DNA from: Petrolisthes cinctipes | Taxonomy: Eukaryota > Arthropoda > Malacostraca > Decapoda > Porcellanidae | DNA length: 64,000 bases | NCBI GenBank assembly: GCA_033782935.1 | Contig: JAWQEG010001559.1 | Coordinates: 496,001 to 560,000, forward strand | Reading direction: 5' to 3' | In this document: in pieces, positions 14,130-28,300 of the stretch | How the letters are laid out: each line of letters opens with the position of its first letter | Numbering within the stretch: position 1 is the stretch's first letter | Translations under genes and position numbers: made by a program | Notes under the pieces: model-generated | What the model was told of the DNA's origin: nothing | What the model saw: only the letters and a program-made list of their open reading frames with translations | Databases searched by the model: none

Positions 14130-16870
14130 ATCAAAATATTCTAGCACTGAGTAGGCATGTACAGATCGCTTTTTGGACCCAAAAATATAGAATTTTAGGG
14201 TGTTTTGAGCCTGAATTTGGGACATAAACGGGTACAGAAGATGCATGCACATATCGATTATGTGAACCTAAAATATCGATTTTTAGCATGTTTTCCGCCT
14301 GAATCTTAAAAATATTCTATTACTGAGTAGGCATGTACAAATCGCTTCTTGGACCCAAAAATATCGAGTTTTCGGATGTTTTAAGCCTGAATTTGAGATA
14401 TAAACGTGTACTGAAGATGCATGCACATATCGACTTTGGGCACCTAGAATATCGATTTTCAGCATGTTTTGGGTCTGTAATTTGAAAAAATTCTGTCACT
14501 GAGTAGGCATGTACAGATCGCTTATTGGACCCAAAAATGTCGTGTTTTCGGGTGTTTTGAGCCTGAATTTGAGATATAAACGGGTAGAGAAGATGCATAC
14601 ACATATTGCTTTTGGCACCTAAAATATCGAATTTCAGCATGTTTTGGGCCTGTATTTTGAAAATACTCTAACACGAAGTAGGCATGTACAGATCACTTCT
14701 ATGAACCAAAAAATTTGAATTTTCGGGTGTTTTCAGCCTGAATTTGAGATATAAAATGGTACAGAAGATGCATACCCATATTGACTTTGGGCACCTAAAA
14801 TATCGATTTTCAGCATGTTTTAGGCCTGTATTTTTAAAAAATACTCTAACATTGAGTAGGCATGTACACATCGCTTCTGGGACCCAAAAATATCGAATTT
14901 TCGGGTGTTTTGAGCCTGAATTTGAGATATAAACGGGTACAGAAGATGCATGCACATATCGACTTTGGGCACCTAAAATATTGATTTTCAGCTTGTTTTG
15001 GGCCTATATTTTGAAAATATTCAAGCACTGACTAGGTATGTACAGATCGTTTCTGGGCCAAAATAAAATACAAAATTCGGGTGTTTTGAGCCTGAATTTG
15101 AGATATAAACGGGTACTGAAGATACATACACATATCGACTTTGGGCACCTAAAATATCGATTTTAGAATGTTTTGGGTCTGTTAATTGAAAATATTCTGT
15201 CACTGAGTAGGCATGTACAGATCGCTTCTGGACGCCAATAAAATCGAATATTCGGGTGTTTTGAGCCTGAATTTGAGATATAAACAGGTACAGAAAATGC
15301 ATGCACATATCGACTTTGGGCACCTAAAATATCGATTTTCAGCATGTTTTGGGCTTATATTTTGAAAATATTCTAGCACTGAGTAAGCATGTACAGATCA
15401 CTTCTGGGCCAAAATGAAATAGAATATTCGGGTGTTTTGAGCCTGAATTTGAGATGTAAACGGGTACAGAAGATGCATGCACATATCGACTTTGGGCACC
15501 TAAAATATCGATTTTCAGCATATTTTGGGCCTATATATTGAAAAAATTCTAGCACTGAGTAGGCATGTACAGATCGCTTCTGGGACCCAAAAATATTGAA
15601 TTTTCGGGTGTTTTAAGCCGGAATTTAAGATATAAACGGGTACTGAAGATGCATGCATATATCGACTTTTTGCACCTAAAATATCGATTTTGAGCATGTT
15701 GGGTCTGTATCTTGAAAACATTCTATTAAGAAGTAGGCATGTACAGATCGCTTCTGGGACATAAAAATATCGAATTTTCGGGTGTTTTGAGCCTGAATTT
15801 GAGATATAAAACGGTACTGAAGATGCATACACATATCGACTTTGGACATCTAAAATATCGATTTTTAGCATGTTTTGGGCCTATATTTTGAAAATATTCT
15901 AACATTGATTAGCCATGTACAGATGTAAATGGGTACAGAAGATGCAAGCACTAATTGACTTGGGCACCTAAAATATCGATTTTAACTTGTTTTTCTGCCG
16001 GTATTTTGAAAATATTCTAACATTGAGTAGGCATGTACAGATTGCTTAAGGAACCCAAAAATATCGAATTTTCTGGTATTTTGAGCCAGAATTTGGGATA
16101 TAAAAGGGTACAGAAGATGCATACACATATTGACTTTGGGCACAAAAAATATCGATTTTTAGCATGTTTTGAGCTTATATTCTGAAAATATTTTAGCACT
16201 AAGTATGCATGTACAGATCGCTTCTTGGACCAAAACATATCGAATTTTCGGGTGTTTTGAGCCTGAATTTGAGATATAAACGGGTACAGATGATGCATAC
16301 ACATATTGACTTTGGGCACCTAAAATATCAATTTTCAGCATGTTTTAGGCCTGTATCTTGAAAATAATCTAACACGGAGTAGGCATGTACAGATAGCTTC
16401 TGGGGCCCAAAAATATCGATTTTTTGGATGTTTTGAGCATGAGTATGGGATAGAAATGGGTACAGAAAATGCATGCACATATTAACTTTGGGAACCTAAA
16501 ATATCGATTTCCAGAATGTTTTTGGCCTGTATTTTGAAAATATTCTAACACTGTGGAGGCGTGTACAGAGAGCTTCTGGGACTCAAAAATATCGAATTTT
16601 CGGGTGTTTTGAGCCTGAATTTGAGATATAAACGGGTACAGAAGATGCATGCACATATCGACTTTGGGCACATAAAATATAGATTTTCAGCATGTTTTGG
16701 GCTTATATTTTGAGAACATTCTTTTTCTGAGTAGGCATGTACAGATCGCTTCCGGTACCCAAAAATATCGAATTTTAGGGTGTTTTAAGCCTGAATTTGG
16801 GACATAAACGGATACAGAAGATGCATGCACATATCGATTTTGGGCACCTAAAATATATCGATTTTCAACT
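14130..16870. repeat. Family A block X, left copy
   Basis: This ~2.7-kb string of distinct monomers reappears in the same order at 25.39-29.06 kb. Linked markers include TTTTAGGGTGTTTTGAGCC with TTTGGGACATAAACG, CACCTAGAATATCG (14,443), a GCCAATAAAATCG unit, CTTCTGGGACATAAAAATA, CAAGCACTAATTGACTTGG and CGATTTCCAGAA. It contains a 118-bp truncated unit at 15,910-16,027, where ATGTACAGATG jumps to TAAATGGGTACAG. A weaker relative of its first units lies at about 360-1,000. Confidence 0.75.
15910..16027. repeat. Truncated family A unit (118 bp)
   Basis: About 58 bp are missing between AGCCATGTACAGATG and TAAATGGGTACAGAAG. The corresponding unit in the right copy of block X (near 28,045-28,120) is full length. 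The deletion therefore happened after that block was duplicated. Confidence 0.8.
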
Positions 16871-17029
16871 TGTTTTTGTGCCTGTGTTTTGAAAATATTC
16901 TAACATTGAGTAGGCATGTACACATCGCTTCCGGGACCCAAAAATATCGAATTTTCGGGTGTTTTGAGCCTGAATTTGAGATATAAACGGGTACAGAAGA
17001 TGCATGCACATATCGATTTTGGGCACCTA

Positions 17030-19449
17030 AAATATCGATTTTCAGCATGTTTTGGGCCTATATATTGAAAATATTCAAGCACTGAGTAGGCTTGTACAGA
17101 TCGCTTTTTGGACCCAAAAATGTCGAATTTTCGTGTGTTTTGAGCTTGAATTTGGGATATAAACGGGTACAGAAGATGCATACACATATTGACTTTGGGC
17201 ATCTAAACACGGAGTAGGCATCTACTGATTGCCTCTGGGACCCAAAAATATCGAATTTTTCGGGTGTTTTGAGCCTGAATTTGAGATATACGCGGGTACG
17301 GAAGATGCATACACATATTGACTTTAGGCACCTAAAATATCGAATTTCAGCATGTTTTAGGCCTGTATTTTGAAAATACTCTCACACGGAGTAGCCATGT
17401 ACAGATCGCTTCTGGGAACCAAAAATATCGAATTTTCGGGTGTTTTGAGCCAGAATTTGAGATATAAACGGGTACTGAAAATGCATGCACATATCGACTT
17501 TGGGCCCCTGAAATATCGATTTTCAGCATGTTTTGGGCCTGTATTTTGAAAATACTCTAACACGGAGTAGGCATGTACAGATTGCCTCTGGGACCCAAAA
17601 ATATCGAATTTTTCGGGTGTTTTGAGCCTGAATTTTAAATATACACAGGTACAGAAGATGCATACACATATTGAGTTTGGACACCTAAAATATCGATTTT
17701 CAGCATGTTTTCGGCCTGAATCTTGAAAATATTCTATTACTGAGTAGACATGTACAGATCGCTTCTGGGACCTAAAAAAATGGAATTTTCGGGTGTTTTG
17801 AGCCTGAATTTGTGATTTAAACGGGTACAGAAGATGCAGGCACATATCGACTTTGGGCACCTAAAATATCGTTTCTCAGCATATTTTGACTTGTATTTTG
17901 AAAATATTCCGTTACTGAGTAGGCATGTACAGATCGCTTCTGGGACTCAAAAATATCGAATTTTTGGGTGTTTTGATCCTGAATTTGAGATATAAACGGG
18001 TACTGAAGATCCATACATATATTGACTTTGGGCACCTAAAATATCGATTTTCAGCATGTTTTGGGCCTGTATTATACAAATATTCTAACACGGAGTAGGC
18101 ATGTACAGATCGCTTATGGGACCCAAAAATATCGATTTTTCAGGTGTTTTGAGCCTGAATTTGAGATATAAACGGGTACTGAAAATGCATGCACATATCG
18201 ACTTTGGGCACCTGAAATATCAATTTTCAGCATGTTTTAGGCCTTTATTTTGAAAATACTCTAACACGGAGTAGGCATGTACAGATTGCTTCCGGAAACC
18301 AAAAATATCGAATTTTGTGGGTGTTTTGAGCCAGAATTTGAGATATAAACGGTTTCTGAAGATGCATGCACATATCGATTTTGGGCACCTAAAACATCGA
18401 TTTTCAACTTGTTTTTGTGCCTGAATTTTGAAAATATTCTAACATTGAGTAGGTATGTACAGATCGCTTCTGGGTCCCAAAAATATCTAATTTTAGGGTG
18501 TTTTGAGCCTAAATTTGGGACATAAATGGGTACAGAAGATCCATGCACATATCAATTTTGGGCACCTAAAAATATCTTTTTCAACTTGTTTTTGTGCCTG
18601 TATTTTGAAAATATTCTAACATTGAGTAGGCATGTAGAGATCGCTTATGGGTCCCAAAAATATCGAATTTTCTGGTGTTTTGAGCCAGAATTTGGGATAT
18701 AAAAGGGTACAGAAGATGCATACACATATTGACTTTGGGCACAACAAATATCGATTTTTAGCATGTTTTGAGCTTATATTCTGAAAATATTTTAGCACTA
18801 AGTATGCATGTACAGATCGCTTCTTGGACCAAAACATATCGAATTTTCGGGTGTTTTGAGCCTGAATTTGAGATATAAACGGGTACAGATGATGCATACA
18901 CATATTGACTTTGGGCACCTAAAATATCAATTTTCAGCATGTTTTAGGCCTGTATCTTGAAAATAATCTAACACGGAGTAGGCATGTACAGATAGCTTCT
19001 GGGGCCCAAAAATATCGATTTTTTCGTGTGTTTTGAGCCTGAATTTGAGATATACACGGGTACAGAAGATGCATACACATATTGACTTTAGGCACCTAAA
19101 ATATCGAATTTCAGCATGTTTTAGGCCTGTATTTTGAAAATACTCTCACACGGAGTAGGCATGTACAGATCGCTTCAGGGACCCAAAAATATCGAATTTT
19201 CGGGTATTTTGATCTTGAATTTAAATATAAAGGGGTACCGAAAATGCATGCACATATCGACTTTAGGCACCTAAAATATCGAATTTCAGCATGTTTTAGG
19301 CCTGTATTTTGAAAATACTCTCACACGGAGTAGGCATGTACAGATCGCTTCAGGGACCCCAAAATATCGAATTTTCGGGTGTTTTGAGCCTGAATTTGAG
19401 ATATAAACGGGTACAGAAGATGAATGCACATATCGATTTTGGGCACCTA
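17030..19449. repeat. Family A higher-order repeat, copy 1 (2,420 bp)
   Basis: This is a string of about 14 units that is repeated almost unchanged 2,420 bp downstream. The length is not a multiple of 176 because one unit (17,087-17,213) is cut to 127 bp: CTTTGGGCATCTAAACACGG lacks about 49 bp. The shared truncation in all three long copies proves common descent. Differences from copy 2 are few single bases, for example at about 17,287-17,300, 17,692 and 18,352. The left edge is placed near 17,030 because upstream sequence stops matching the equivalent part of copy 2. Confidence 0.85.
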
Positions 19450-21869
19450 AAATATAGATTTTCAGCATGTTTTGGGCCTATATATTGAAAATATTCAAGC
19501 ACTGAGTAGGCTTGTACAGATCGCTTTTTGGACCCAAAAATGTCGAATTTTCGTGTGTTTTGAGCTTGAATTTGGGATATAAACGGGTACAGAAGATGCA
19601 TACACATATTGACTTTGGGCATCTAAACACGGAGTAGGCATCTACTGATTGCCTCTGGGACCCAAAAATATCGAATTTTTCGGGTGTTTTGAGCCTGAAT
19701 TTGAGATATACACGGGTACAGAAGATGCATACACATATTGACTTTAGGCACCTAAAATATCGAATTTCAGCATGTTTTAGGCCTGTATTTTGAAAATACT
19801 CTCACACGGAGTAGCCATGTACAGATCGCTTCTGGGAACCAAAAATATCGAATTTTCGGGTGTTTTGAGCCAGAATTTGAGATATAAACGGGTACTGAAA
19901 ATGCATGCACATATCGACTTTGGGCCCCTGAAATATCGATTTTCAGCATGTTTTGGGCCTGTATTTTGAAAATACTCTAACACGGAGTAGGCATGTACAG
20001 ATTGCCTCTGGGACCCAAAAATATCGAATTTTTCGGGTGTTTTGAGCCTGAATTTTAAATATACACAGGTACAGAAGATGCATACACATATTGAGTTTGG
20101 ACGCCTAAAATATCGATTTTCAGCATGTTTTCGGCCTGAATCTTGAAAATATTCTATTACTGAGTAGACATGTACAGATCGCTTCTGGGACCTAAAAAAA
20201 TGGAATTTTCGGGTGTTTTGAGCCTGAATTTGTGATTTAAACGGGTACAGAAGATGCAGGCACATATCGACTTTGGGCACCTAAAATATCGTTTCTCAGC
20301 ATATTTTGACTTGTATTTTGAAAATATTCCGTTACTGAGTAGGCATGTACAGATCGCTTCTGGGACTCAAAAATATCGAATTTTTGGGTGTTTTGATCCT
20401 GAATTTGAGATATAAACGGGTACTGAAGATCCATACATATATTGACTTTGGGCACCTAAAATATCGATTTTCAGCATGTTTTGGGCCTGTATTATACAAA
20501 TATTCTAACACGGAGTAGGCATGTACAGATCGCTTATGGGACCCAAAAATATCGATTTTTCAGGTGTTTTGAGCCTGAATTTGAGATATAAACGGGTACT
20601 GAAAATGCATGCACATATCGACTTTGGGCACCTGAAATATCAATTTTCAGCATGTTTTAGGCCTTTATTTTGAAAATACTCTAACACGGAGTAGGCATGT
20701 ACAGATTGCTTCCGGAAACCAAAAATATCGAATTTTGTGGGTGTTTTGAGCCAGAATTTGAGATATAAACGGGTTCTGAAGATGCATGCACATATCGATT
20801 TTGGGCACCTAAAACATCGATTTTCAACTTGTTTTTGTGCCTGAATTTTGAAAATATTCTAACATTGAGTAGGTATGTACAGATCGCTTCTGGGTCCCAA
20901 AAATATCTAATTTTAGGGTGTTTTGAGCCTAAATTTGGGACATAAATGGGTACAGAAGATCCATGCACATATCAATTTTGGGCACCTAAAAATATCTTTT
21001 TCAACTTGTTTTTGTGCCTGTATTTTGAAAATATTCTAACATTGAGTAGGCATGTAGAGATCGCTTATGGGTCCCAAAAATATCGAATTTTCTGGTGTTT
21101 TGAGCCAGAATTTGGGATATAAAAGGGTACAGAAGATGCATACACATATTGACTTTGGGCACAACAAATATCGATTTTTAGCATGTTTTGAGCTTATATT
21201 CTGAAAATATTTTAGCACTAAGTATGCATGTACAGATCGCTTCTTGGACCAAAACATATCGAATTTTCGGGTGTTTTGAGCCTGAATTTGAGATATAAAC
21301 GGGTACAGATGATGCATACACATATTGACTTTGGGCACCTAAAATATCAATTTTCAGCATGTTTTAGGCCTGTATCTTGAAAATAATCTAACACGGAGTA
21401 GGCATGTACAGATAGCTTCTGGGGCCCAAAAATATCGATTTTTTCGTGTGTTTTGAGCCTGAATTTGAGATATACACGGGTACAGAAGATGCATACACAT
21501 ATTGACTTTAGGCACCTAAAATATCGAATTTCAGCATGTTTTAGGCCTGTATTTTGAAAATACTCTCACACGGAGTAGGCATGTACAGATCGCTTCAGGG
21601 ACCCAAAAATATCGAATTTTCGGGTATTTTGATCTTGAATTTAAATATAAAGGGGTACCGAAAATGCATGCACATATCGACTTTAGGCACCTAAAATATC
21701 GAATTTCAGCATGTTTTAGGCCTGTATTTTGAAAATACTCTCACACGGAGTAGGCATGTACAGATCGCTTCAGGGACCCCAAAATATCGAATTTTCGGGT
21801 GTTTTGAGCCTGAATTTGAGATATAAACGGGTACAGAAGATGAATGCACATATCGATTTTGGGCACCTA
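19450..21869. repeat. Family A higher-order repeat, copy 2 (2,420 bp)
   Basis: This copy is nearly identical to copy 1 and to the matching parts of copy 3. TTCAGCATG after AATATAGATT is at 19,461 here and at 21,881 in copy 3, exactly 2,420 bp apart. It carries the same truncated unit at 19,507-19,633. Very low divergence over 2.4 kb, against clear divergence between neighbouring monomers, shows recent amplification of the whole string. Confidence 0.87.
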
Positions 21870-24641
21870 AAATATAGATTTTCAGCATGTTTTGGGCCTA
21901 TATATTGAAAATATTCAAGCACTGAGTAGGCTTGTACAGATCGCTTTTTGGACCCAAAAATGTCGAATTTTCGTGTGTTTTGAGCTTGAATTTGGGATAT
22001 AAACGGGTACAGAAGATGCATACACATATTGACTTTGGGCATCTAAACACGGAGTAGGCATCTACTGATTGCCTCTGGGACCCAAAAATATCGAATTTTT
22101 CGGGTGTTTTGAGCCTGAATTTGAGATATACACGGGTACAGAAGATGCATACACATATTGACTTTAGGCACCTAAAATATCGAATTTCAGCATGTTTTAG
22201 GCCTGTATTTTGAAAATACTCTCACACGGAGTAGCCATGTACAGATCGCTTCTGGGAACCAAAAATATCGAATTTTCGGGTGTTTTGAGCCAGAATTTGA
22301 GATATAAACGGGTACTGAAAATGCATGCACATATTGACTTTAGGCACCTAAAATATCGAATTTCAGCATGTTTTAGGCCTGTATTTTGAAAATACTCTCA
22401 CACGGAGTAGCCATGTACAGATCGCTTCTGGGAACCAAAAATATCGAATTTTCGGGTGTTTTGAGCCAGAATTTGAGATATAAACGGGTACTGAAAATGC
22501 ATGCACATATCGACTTTGGGCCCCTGAAATATCGATTTTCAGCATGTTTTGGGCCTGTATTTTGAAAATACTCTAACACGGAGTAGGCATGTACAGATTG
22601 CCTCTGGGACCCAAAAATATCGAATTTTTCGGGTGTTTTGAGCCTGAATTTTAAATATACACAGGTACAGAAGATGCATACACATATTGAGTTTGGACAC
22701 CTAAAATATCGATTTTCAGCATGTTTTCGGCCTGAATCTTGAAAATATTCTATTACTGAGTAGACATGTACAGATCGCTTCTGGGACCTAAAAAAATGGA
22801 ATTTTCGGGTGTTTTGAGCCTGAATTTGTGATTTAAACGGGTACAGAAGATGCAGGCACATATCGACTTTGGGCACCTAAAATATCGTTTTTCAGCATAT
22901 TTTGACTTGTATTTTGAAAATATTCCGTTACTGAGTAGGCATGTACAGATCGCTTCTGGGACTCAAAAATATCGAATTTTTGGGTGTTTTGATCCTGAAT
23001 TTGAGATATAAACGGGTACTGAAGATCCATACATATATTGACTTTGGGCACCTAAAATATCGATTTTCAGCATGTTTTGGGCCTGTATTATAAAAATATT
23101 CTAACACGGAGTAGGCATGTACAGATCGCTTATGGGACCCAAAAATATCGATTTTTCAGGTGTTTTGAGCCTGAATTTGAGATATAACGGGTACTGAAAA
23201 TGCATGCACATATCGACTTTGGGCACCTGAAATATCAATTTTCAGCATGTTTTAGGCCTTTATTTTGAAAATACTCTAACACGGAGTAGGCATGTACAGA
23301 TCACTTCCGGAAACCAAAAATATCGAATTTTCGGGTGTTTTAAGCCTGAATTTGAGATATAAACGGGTACAGATGATGCATTCACATATTGACTTTGGGC
23401 ACCTAAAATATCGATTTTTTAGCATGTTTTGGGCCTGTATTTTGAAAATACTTTAACACGGAATAGGCATGTACAGATCCCTTCTGGGACCCAAAAATAT
23501 CGAATTTTGTGGGTGTTTTGAGCCAGAATTTGAGATATAAACGGGTTCTGAAGATGCATGCACATATCGATTTTGGGCACCTAAAACATCGATTTTCAAC
23601 TTGTTTTTGTGCCTGAATTTTGAAAATATTCTAACATTGAGTAGGTATGTACAGATCGCTTCTGGGTCCCAAAAATATCTAATTTTAGGGTGTTTTGAGC
23701 CTAAATTTGGGACATAAATGGGTACAGAAGATCCATGCACATATCAATTTTGGGCACCTAAAATTATCTTTTTCAACTTGTTTTTGTGCCTGTATTTTGA
23801 AAATATTCTAACATTGAGTAGGCATGTAGAGATCGCTTATGGGTCCCAAAAATATCGAATTTTCTGGTGTTTTGAGCCAGAATTTGGGATATAAAAGGGT
23901 ACAGAAGATGCATACACATATTGACTTTGGATACAACAAATATCGATTTTTAGCATGTTTTGAGCTTATATTCTGAAAATATTTTAGCACTAAGTATGCA
24001 TGTACAGATCGCTTCTTGGACCAAAACATATCGAATTTTCGGGTGTTTTGAGCCTGAATTTGAGATATAAACGGGTACAGATGATGCATACACATATTGA
24101 CTTTGGGCACCTAAAATATCAATTTTCAGCATGTTTTAGGCCTGTATCTTGAAAATAATCTAACACGGAGTAGGCATGTACAGATAGCTTCTGGGGCCCA
24201 AAAATATCGATTTTTTCGGGTGTTTTGAGCCTGAATTTGAGATATACACGGGTACAGAGGATGCATACACATATTGACTTTAGGCACCTAAAATATCGAT
24301 TTTCAGCATGTTTTGGGCCTGTATTTTGAAAATACTCTAACACGGAGTAGGCATGTACAGATCGCTTCAGGGACCCAAAAATATCGAATTTTCGGGTATT
24401 TTGATCTTGAATTTAAATATAAAGGGGTACCGAAAATGCATGCACATATCGACTTTAGGCACCTAAAATATCGAATTTCAGCATGTTTTAGGCCTGTATT
24501 TTGAAAATACTCTCACACGGAGTAGGCATGTACAGATCGCTTCAGGGACCCCAAAATATCGAATTTTCGGTTGTTTTGAGCCTGAATTTGAGATATAAAC
24601 GGGTACTGAAAATGCATGCACATATCGACTTTGGGCCCCTG
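21870..24641. repeat. Family A higher-order repeat, copy 3 with two extra units
   Basis: This copy follows copy 2 but is longer by 352 bp, exactly two units. The first extra unit is an exact local 176-bp tandem duplication: GTAGCCATG at 22,231 and 22,407. The second lies at about 23,290-23,466 and resembles the monomers around 13,625-13,800 (TCCGGAAACCAAAAATATCG, GATGCATTCACATATTG, TACTTTAACACGGAATAGG). The truncated unit is kept at 21,927-22,053. Near 24,600 the sequence jumps forward into the phase of a fourth, partial copy. Confidence 0.82.
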
Positions 24642-25195
24642 AAATATCGATTTTCAGCATGTTTTGGGCCTGTATTTTGAAAATACTCTAACACGGAGTA
24701 GGCATGTACAGATTGCCTCTGGGACCCAAAAATATCGAATTTTTCGGGTGTTTTGAGCCTGAATTTTAAATATACACAGGTACAGAAGATGCATACACAT
24801 ATTGAGTTTGGACACCTAAAATATCGATTTTCAGCATGTTTTCGGCCTGAATCTTGAAAATATTCTATTACTGAGTAGGCATGTACAAATCGCTTCTGGG
24901 ACCTAAAAAAATGGAATTTTCGGGTGTTTTGAGCCTGAATTTAAGATATAAACGGGTACAGAAGATGCATGCACATATCGACTTTGGGCACCTAAAATAT
25001 CGTTTTTCAGCATATTTTGACTTGTATTTTGAAAATATTCTGTTACTGAGTAGGCATGTACAGATCGCTTCTGGGATTCAAAAATATCGAATTTTTTGGT
25101 GTTTTGATCCTGAATTTGAGATATAAACGGGTACTGAAGATCCATACATATATTGACTTTGGGCACCTAAAATATCGATTTTCAGCATGTTTTGG
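24590..25195. repeat. Family A higher-order repeat, partial fourth copy
   Basis: From about 24,590 the sequence matches the part of copy 1 beginning near 17,470 (GACTTTGGGCCCCTGAAATA, then AGATTGCCTCTGGG, then CCTAAAAAAATGGAATTTTC) for about 600 bp before the match is lost near 25,195. It differs from the long copies at more sites, so it is either older or has exchanged sequence with other units. Confidence 0.7.
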
Positions 25196-25389
25196 GCCTG
25201 TATTTTGAAAATACTCTAACACGGAGTAGGCATGTACAGATCGCTTCTTGGACCAAAAATATCGATTTTTTGGATATTTTGAGCACGAATATGGGATAGA
25301 AATGGGTACAGAAAATGCAAGCACATATTGACTTGGGCACCTAAAATATCGATTTTAACTTGTTTTTCTGCCTGTATTTTGAAAATATT

Positions 25390-28300
25390 CTAACATTGAG
25401 TAGGTATGTACAGATCGCTTTTTGGACCCAAAAATCTCGAATTTTAGGGTGTTTTGAGCCGGAATTTGGGACATAAACGAGTACAGAAGATGCATGCACA
25501 TATCGATTTTGTGCACCTAAAATATCGATTGTTAGCATGTTTTCGGCCTGAATCTTAAAAATATTCTATTTCTGAGTAGGCATGTAGAAATCGCTTCTTG
25601 GACCCAAAAATATCGAATTTTCGGATGTTTTGAGCCTGAATTTGAGATATAAACGTGTACTGAAGATGCATGCACATATCGACTTTGGGCACCTAGAATA
25701 TCGATTTTCAGCATGTTTTGGGTCTGTAATTTGAAAATATTCTGTCACTGAGTAGGCATGTACAGATCGCTTATTGGACCCAAAAATATCGAGTTTTCGG
25801 GTGTTTTGAGCCTGAATTTGAGATATAAACGGGTAGAGAAGATGCATACACATATTGCATTTGGCACCTGAAATATCGAATTTCAACATGTTTTGGGCCT
25901 GTATTTTGAAAATACTCTAACACGGAGTAGGCATGTACAGATCGCTTCTGGGAACCAAAAAATTTGAATTTTCGGGTGTTTTCAGCCTGAATTTGAGATA
26001 TACACGGGTACAGAAGATGCATACCCATATTGACTTTGGGCACCTAAAATATCGATTTTCAGCATGTTTTAGGCCTGTATTTTGAAAATACTCTAACACG
26101 GAGTAGGCATGTACAGATCGCTTCTGGGAACCAAAAATATCGAATTTTCGGGTGTTTTGAGCCAGAATTTAAGATATAAATGGGTACTGAAGATGAATGC
26201 ACATGTCGATTTTGGGCACCTAAAATATCGATTTTCAACTTGTTTTTTGAAGATCGCTTTTGAAAATATTCTAACATTGAGTAGGCATGTACACATCGCT
26301 TCTGGGACCCAAAAATATCGAATTTTCGGGTGTTTTGAGACTGAATTTGAGATATAAACGGGTACTGAAGATATATACACATATCGGCTTTGGGCACCTA
26401 AAATATCGATTTTAGCATGTTTTGGGTCTGTTATTTGAAAATATTCTGTCACTGAGTAGGCATGTACAGATCGCTTCTGGACGCCAATAAAATCGAATTT
26501 TCGAGTGTTTTGAGCCTGAATTTTAGATATAAACAGGTAAAGAAAATGCACGCACATATCGACTTTGGGCACCTAATATATCGATTTTCAGCATGTTTTG
26601 GGCTTATATTTTGAAAATATTCTAGCACTGAGTAGGCATGTACAGATCACTTCTGGGCCAAAATAAAATCGAATATTCGGGTGTTTTGAGCCTAAATTTG
26701 AGATATAAACGGGTGCTGAAGATGCATGCACATATCGACTTTAGACACCTAAAATATCGATTTTCAGCATGTTTTCGGGATATAATTTGAAAATATTCTA
26801 GCAGTGAGTAGGCATGGAGAGATCGCTTCTGGAACCCAAAAATATCGAATTTTCGGGTATTTTGATCCTGAATTTAAATATAAAAGGGTACAGAAAATGC
26901 ATGCACATATCGACTTTGGGCACCTAATATATCGATTTTCAGCATGTTTTTGTCCTTTATTTTGAAAAAACTCTAACACGGAATAGGCATGTACAGATAG
27001 CTTCTGGGACCCAACAATATCGATTTTTCGGGTGTTTTGATCCTGAATTTGAGATATAAACGGGTACAGAAGATACATACACATATTGACTTTGGGCACC
27101 TAAAATATCGATTTTCAGCATATTTTGGGCCTGTATTATGAAAATACCCTAACACGGAGTAGGCATGTACAGATCGCTTCTGGGACCCAAAAATATCGAA
27201 TTTTCGGGTGTTTTGAGCTTGAATTTGAGATATCAACGGGTACAGAAGATGAATGCACATATCGACTTTGGACACGTAAAATATCGATTTTTTGCATGCT
27301 TTGAGCCAATATTTTGAAAACATTCCATTACTGAATAGGCATGTACAGATCGCTTCTGGGACGCAAAAATATCGAATTTTTCAGGTGTTTTGAGCCTGAA
27401 CTTGAGATATAAACGGGTATTGAAGATGCATGCACATATCGACTTTGGGCACCTGAAATATCAATTTTCAGCATGTTTTGGGTCTGCATTTTGAAAATAT
27501 TCTGTCACTGAGTAGGCATGTACAGATCGCTTCTGGGCCAAAATAAAATCAAATATTTGGGTGTTTTGAGCCTGAATTTGAGATATAAACGGGTACAGAA
27601 GATCCATGCACATATCGACTTTGGGCACCTAAAATATCAATTTTCAGCATGTTTTGGGCCTATATATTGAAACAATTCTAGCACTGAGTAGGCATGTACA
27701 GATCGCTTCTGGGACCCAAAAATATCGAATTTTCGGGTGTTTTAAGCCTGAATTTGAGATATAAACGGGTACTGAAGATGCATGCACATATCGACTTTTT
27801 GCACCTAAAATATCGATTTTGAGCATGTTGGGTCTGTATCTTGAAAACATTCTAGGAAGGAGTTGGCACGTACAGATCACTTCTGGGACATAAAAATATC
27901 GAATTTTCGGGTGTTTTGAGCCTGAATTTGAGATATAAAACGGTACTGAAGATGCATACACATATCGACTTTGGACACCTAAAATATCGATTTTTAGCAT
28001 GTTTTGGGCCTATATTCTGAAAATATTCTAACATTGATTAGGCATGTACAGATCGCTTATGGGACCCAAAAATATCGAAATTTCGGGTGTTTTAAGCCTG
28101 AATTTGGGATGTAAATGGGTACAAAAGATGCAAGCTCTAATTGACTTGGGCACCTAAAATATCGATTTTAACTTGTTTTTCTGCCTGTATTTTGAAAATA
28201 TTCTAACATTGAGTAGGCATGTACAGATCGCTTATGGGACCCAAAAATATCGAATTTTCGGGTGTTTTGAGCCAGAATTTGGGATATAAAAGGGTACAGA

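Noticed and set aside
17030..24641. Assembly collapse or artificial duplication as the cause of the 2,420-bp copies
   Set aside because: The copies carry their own single-base differences, and copy 3 has two extra units, so they are not exact duplicates. Spanning long reads would still be the decisive test.
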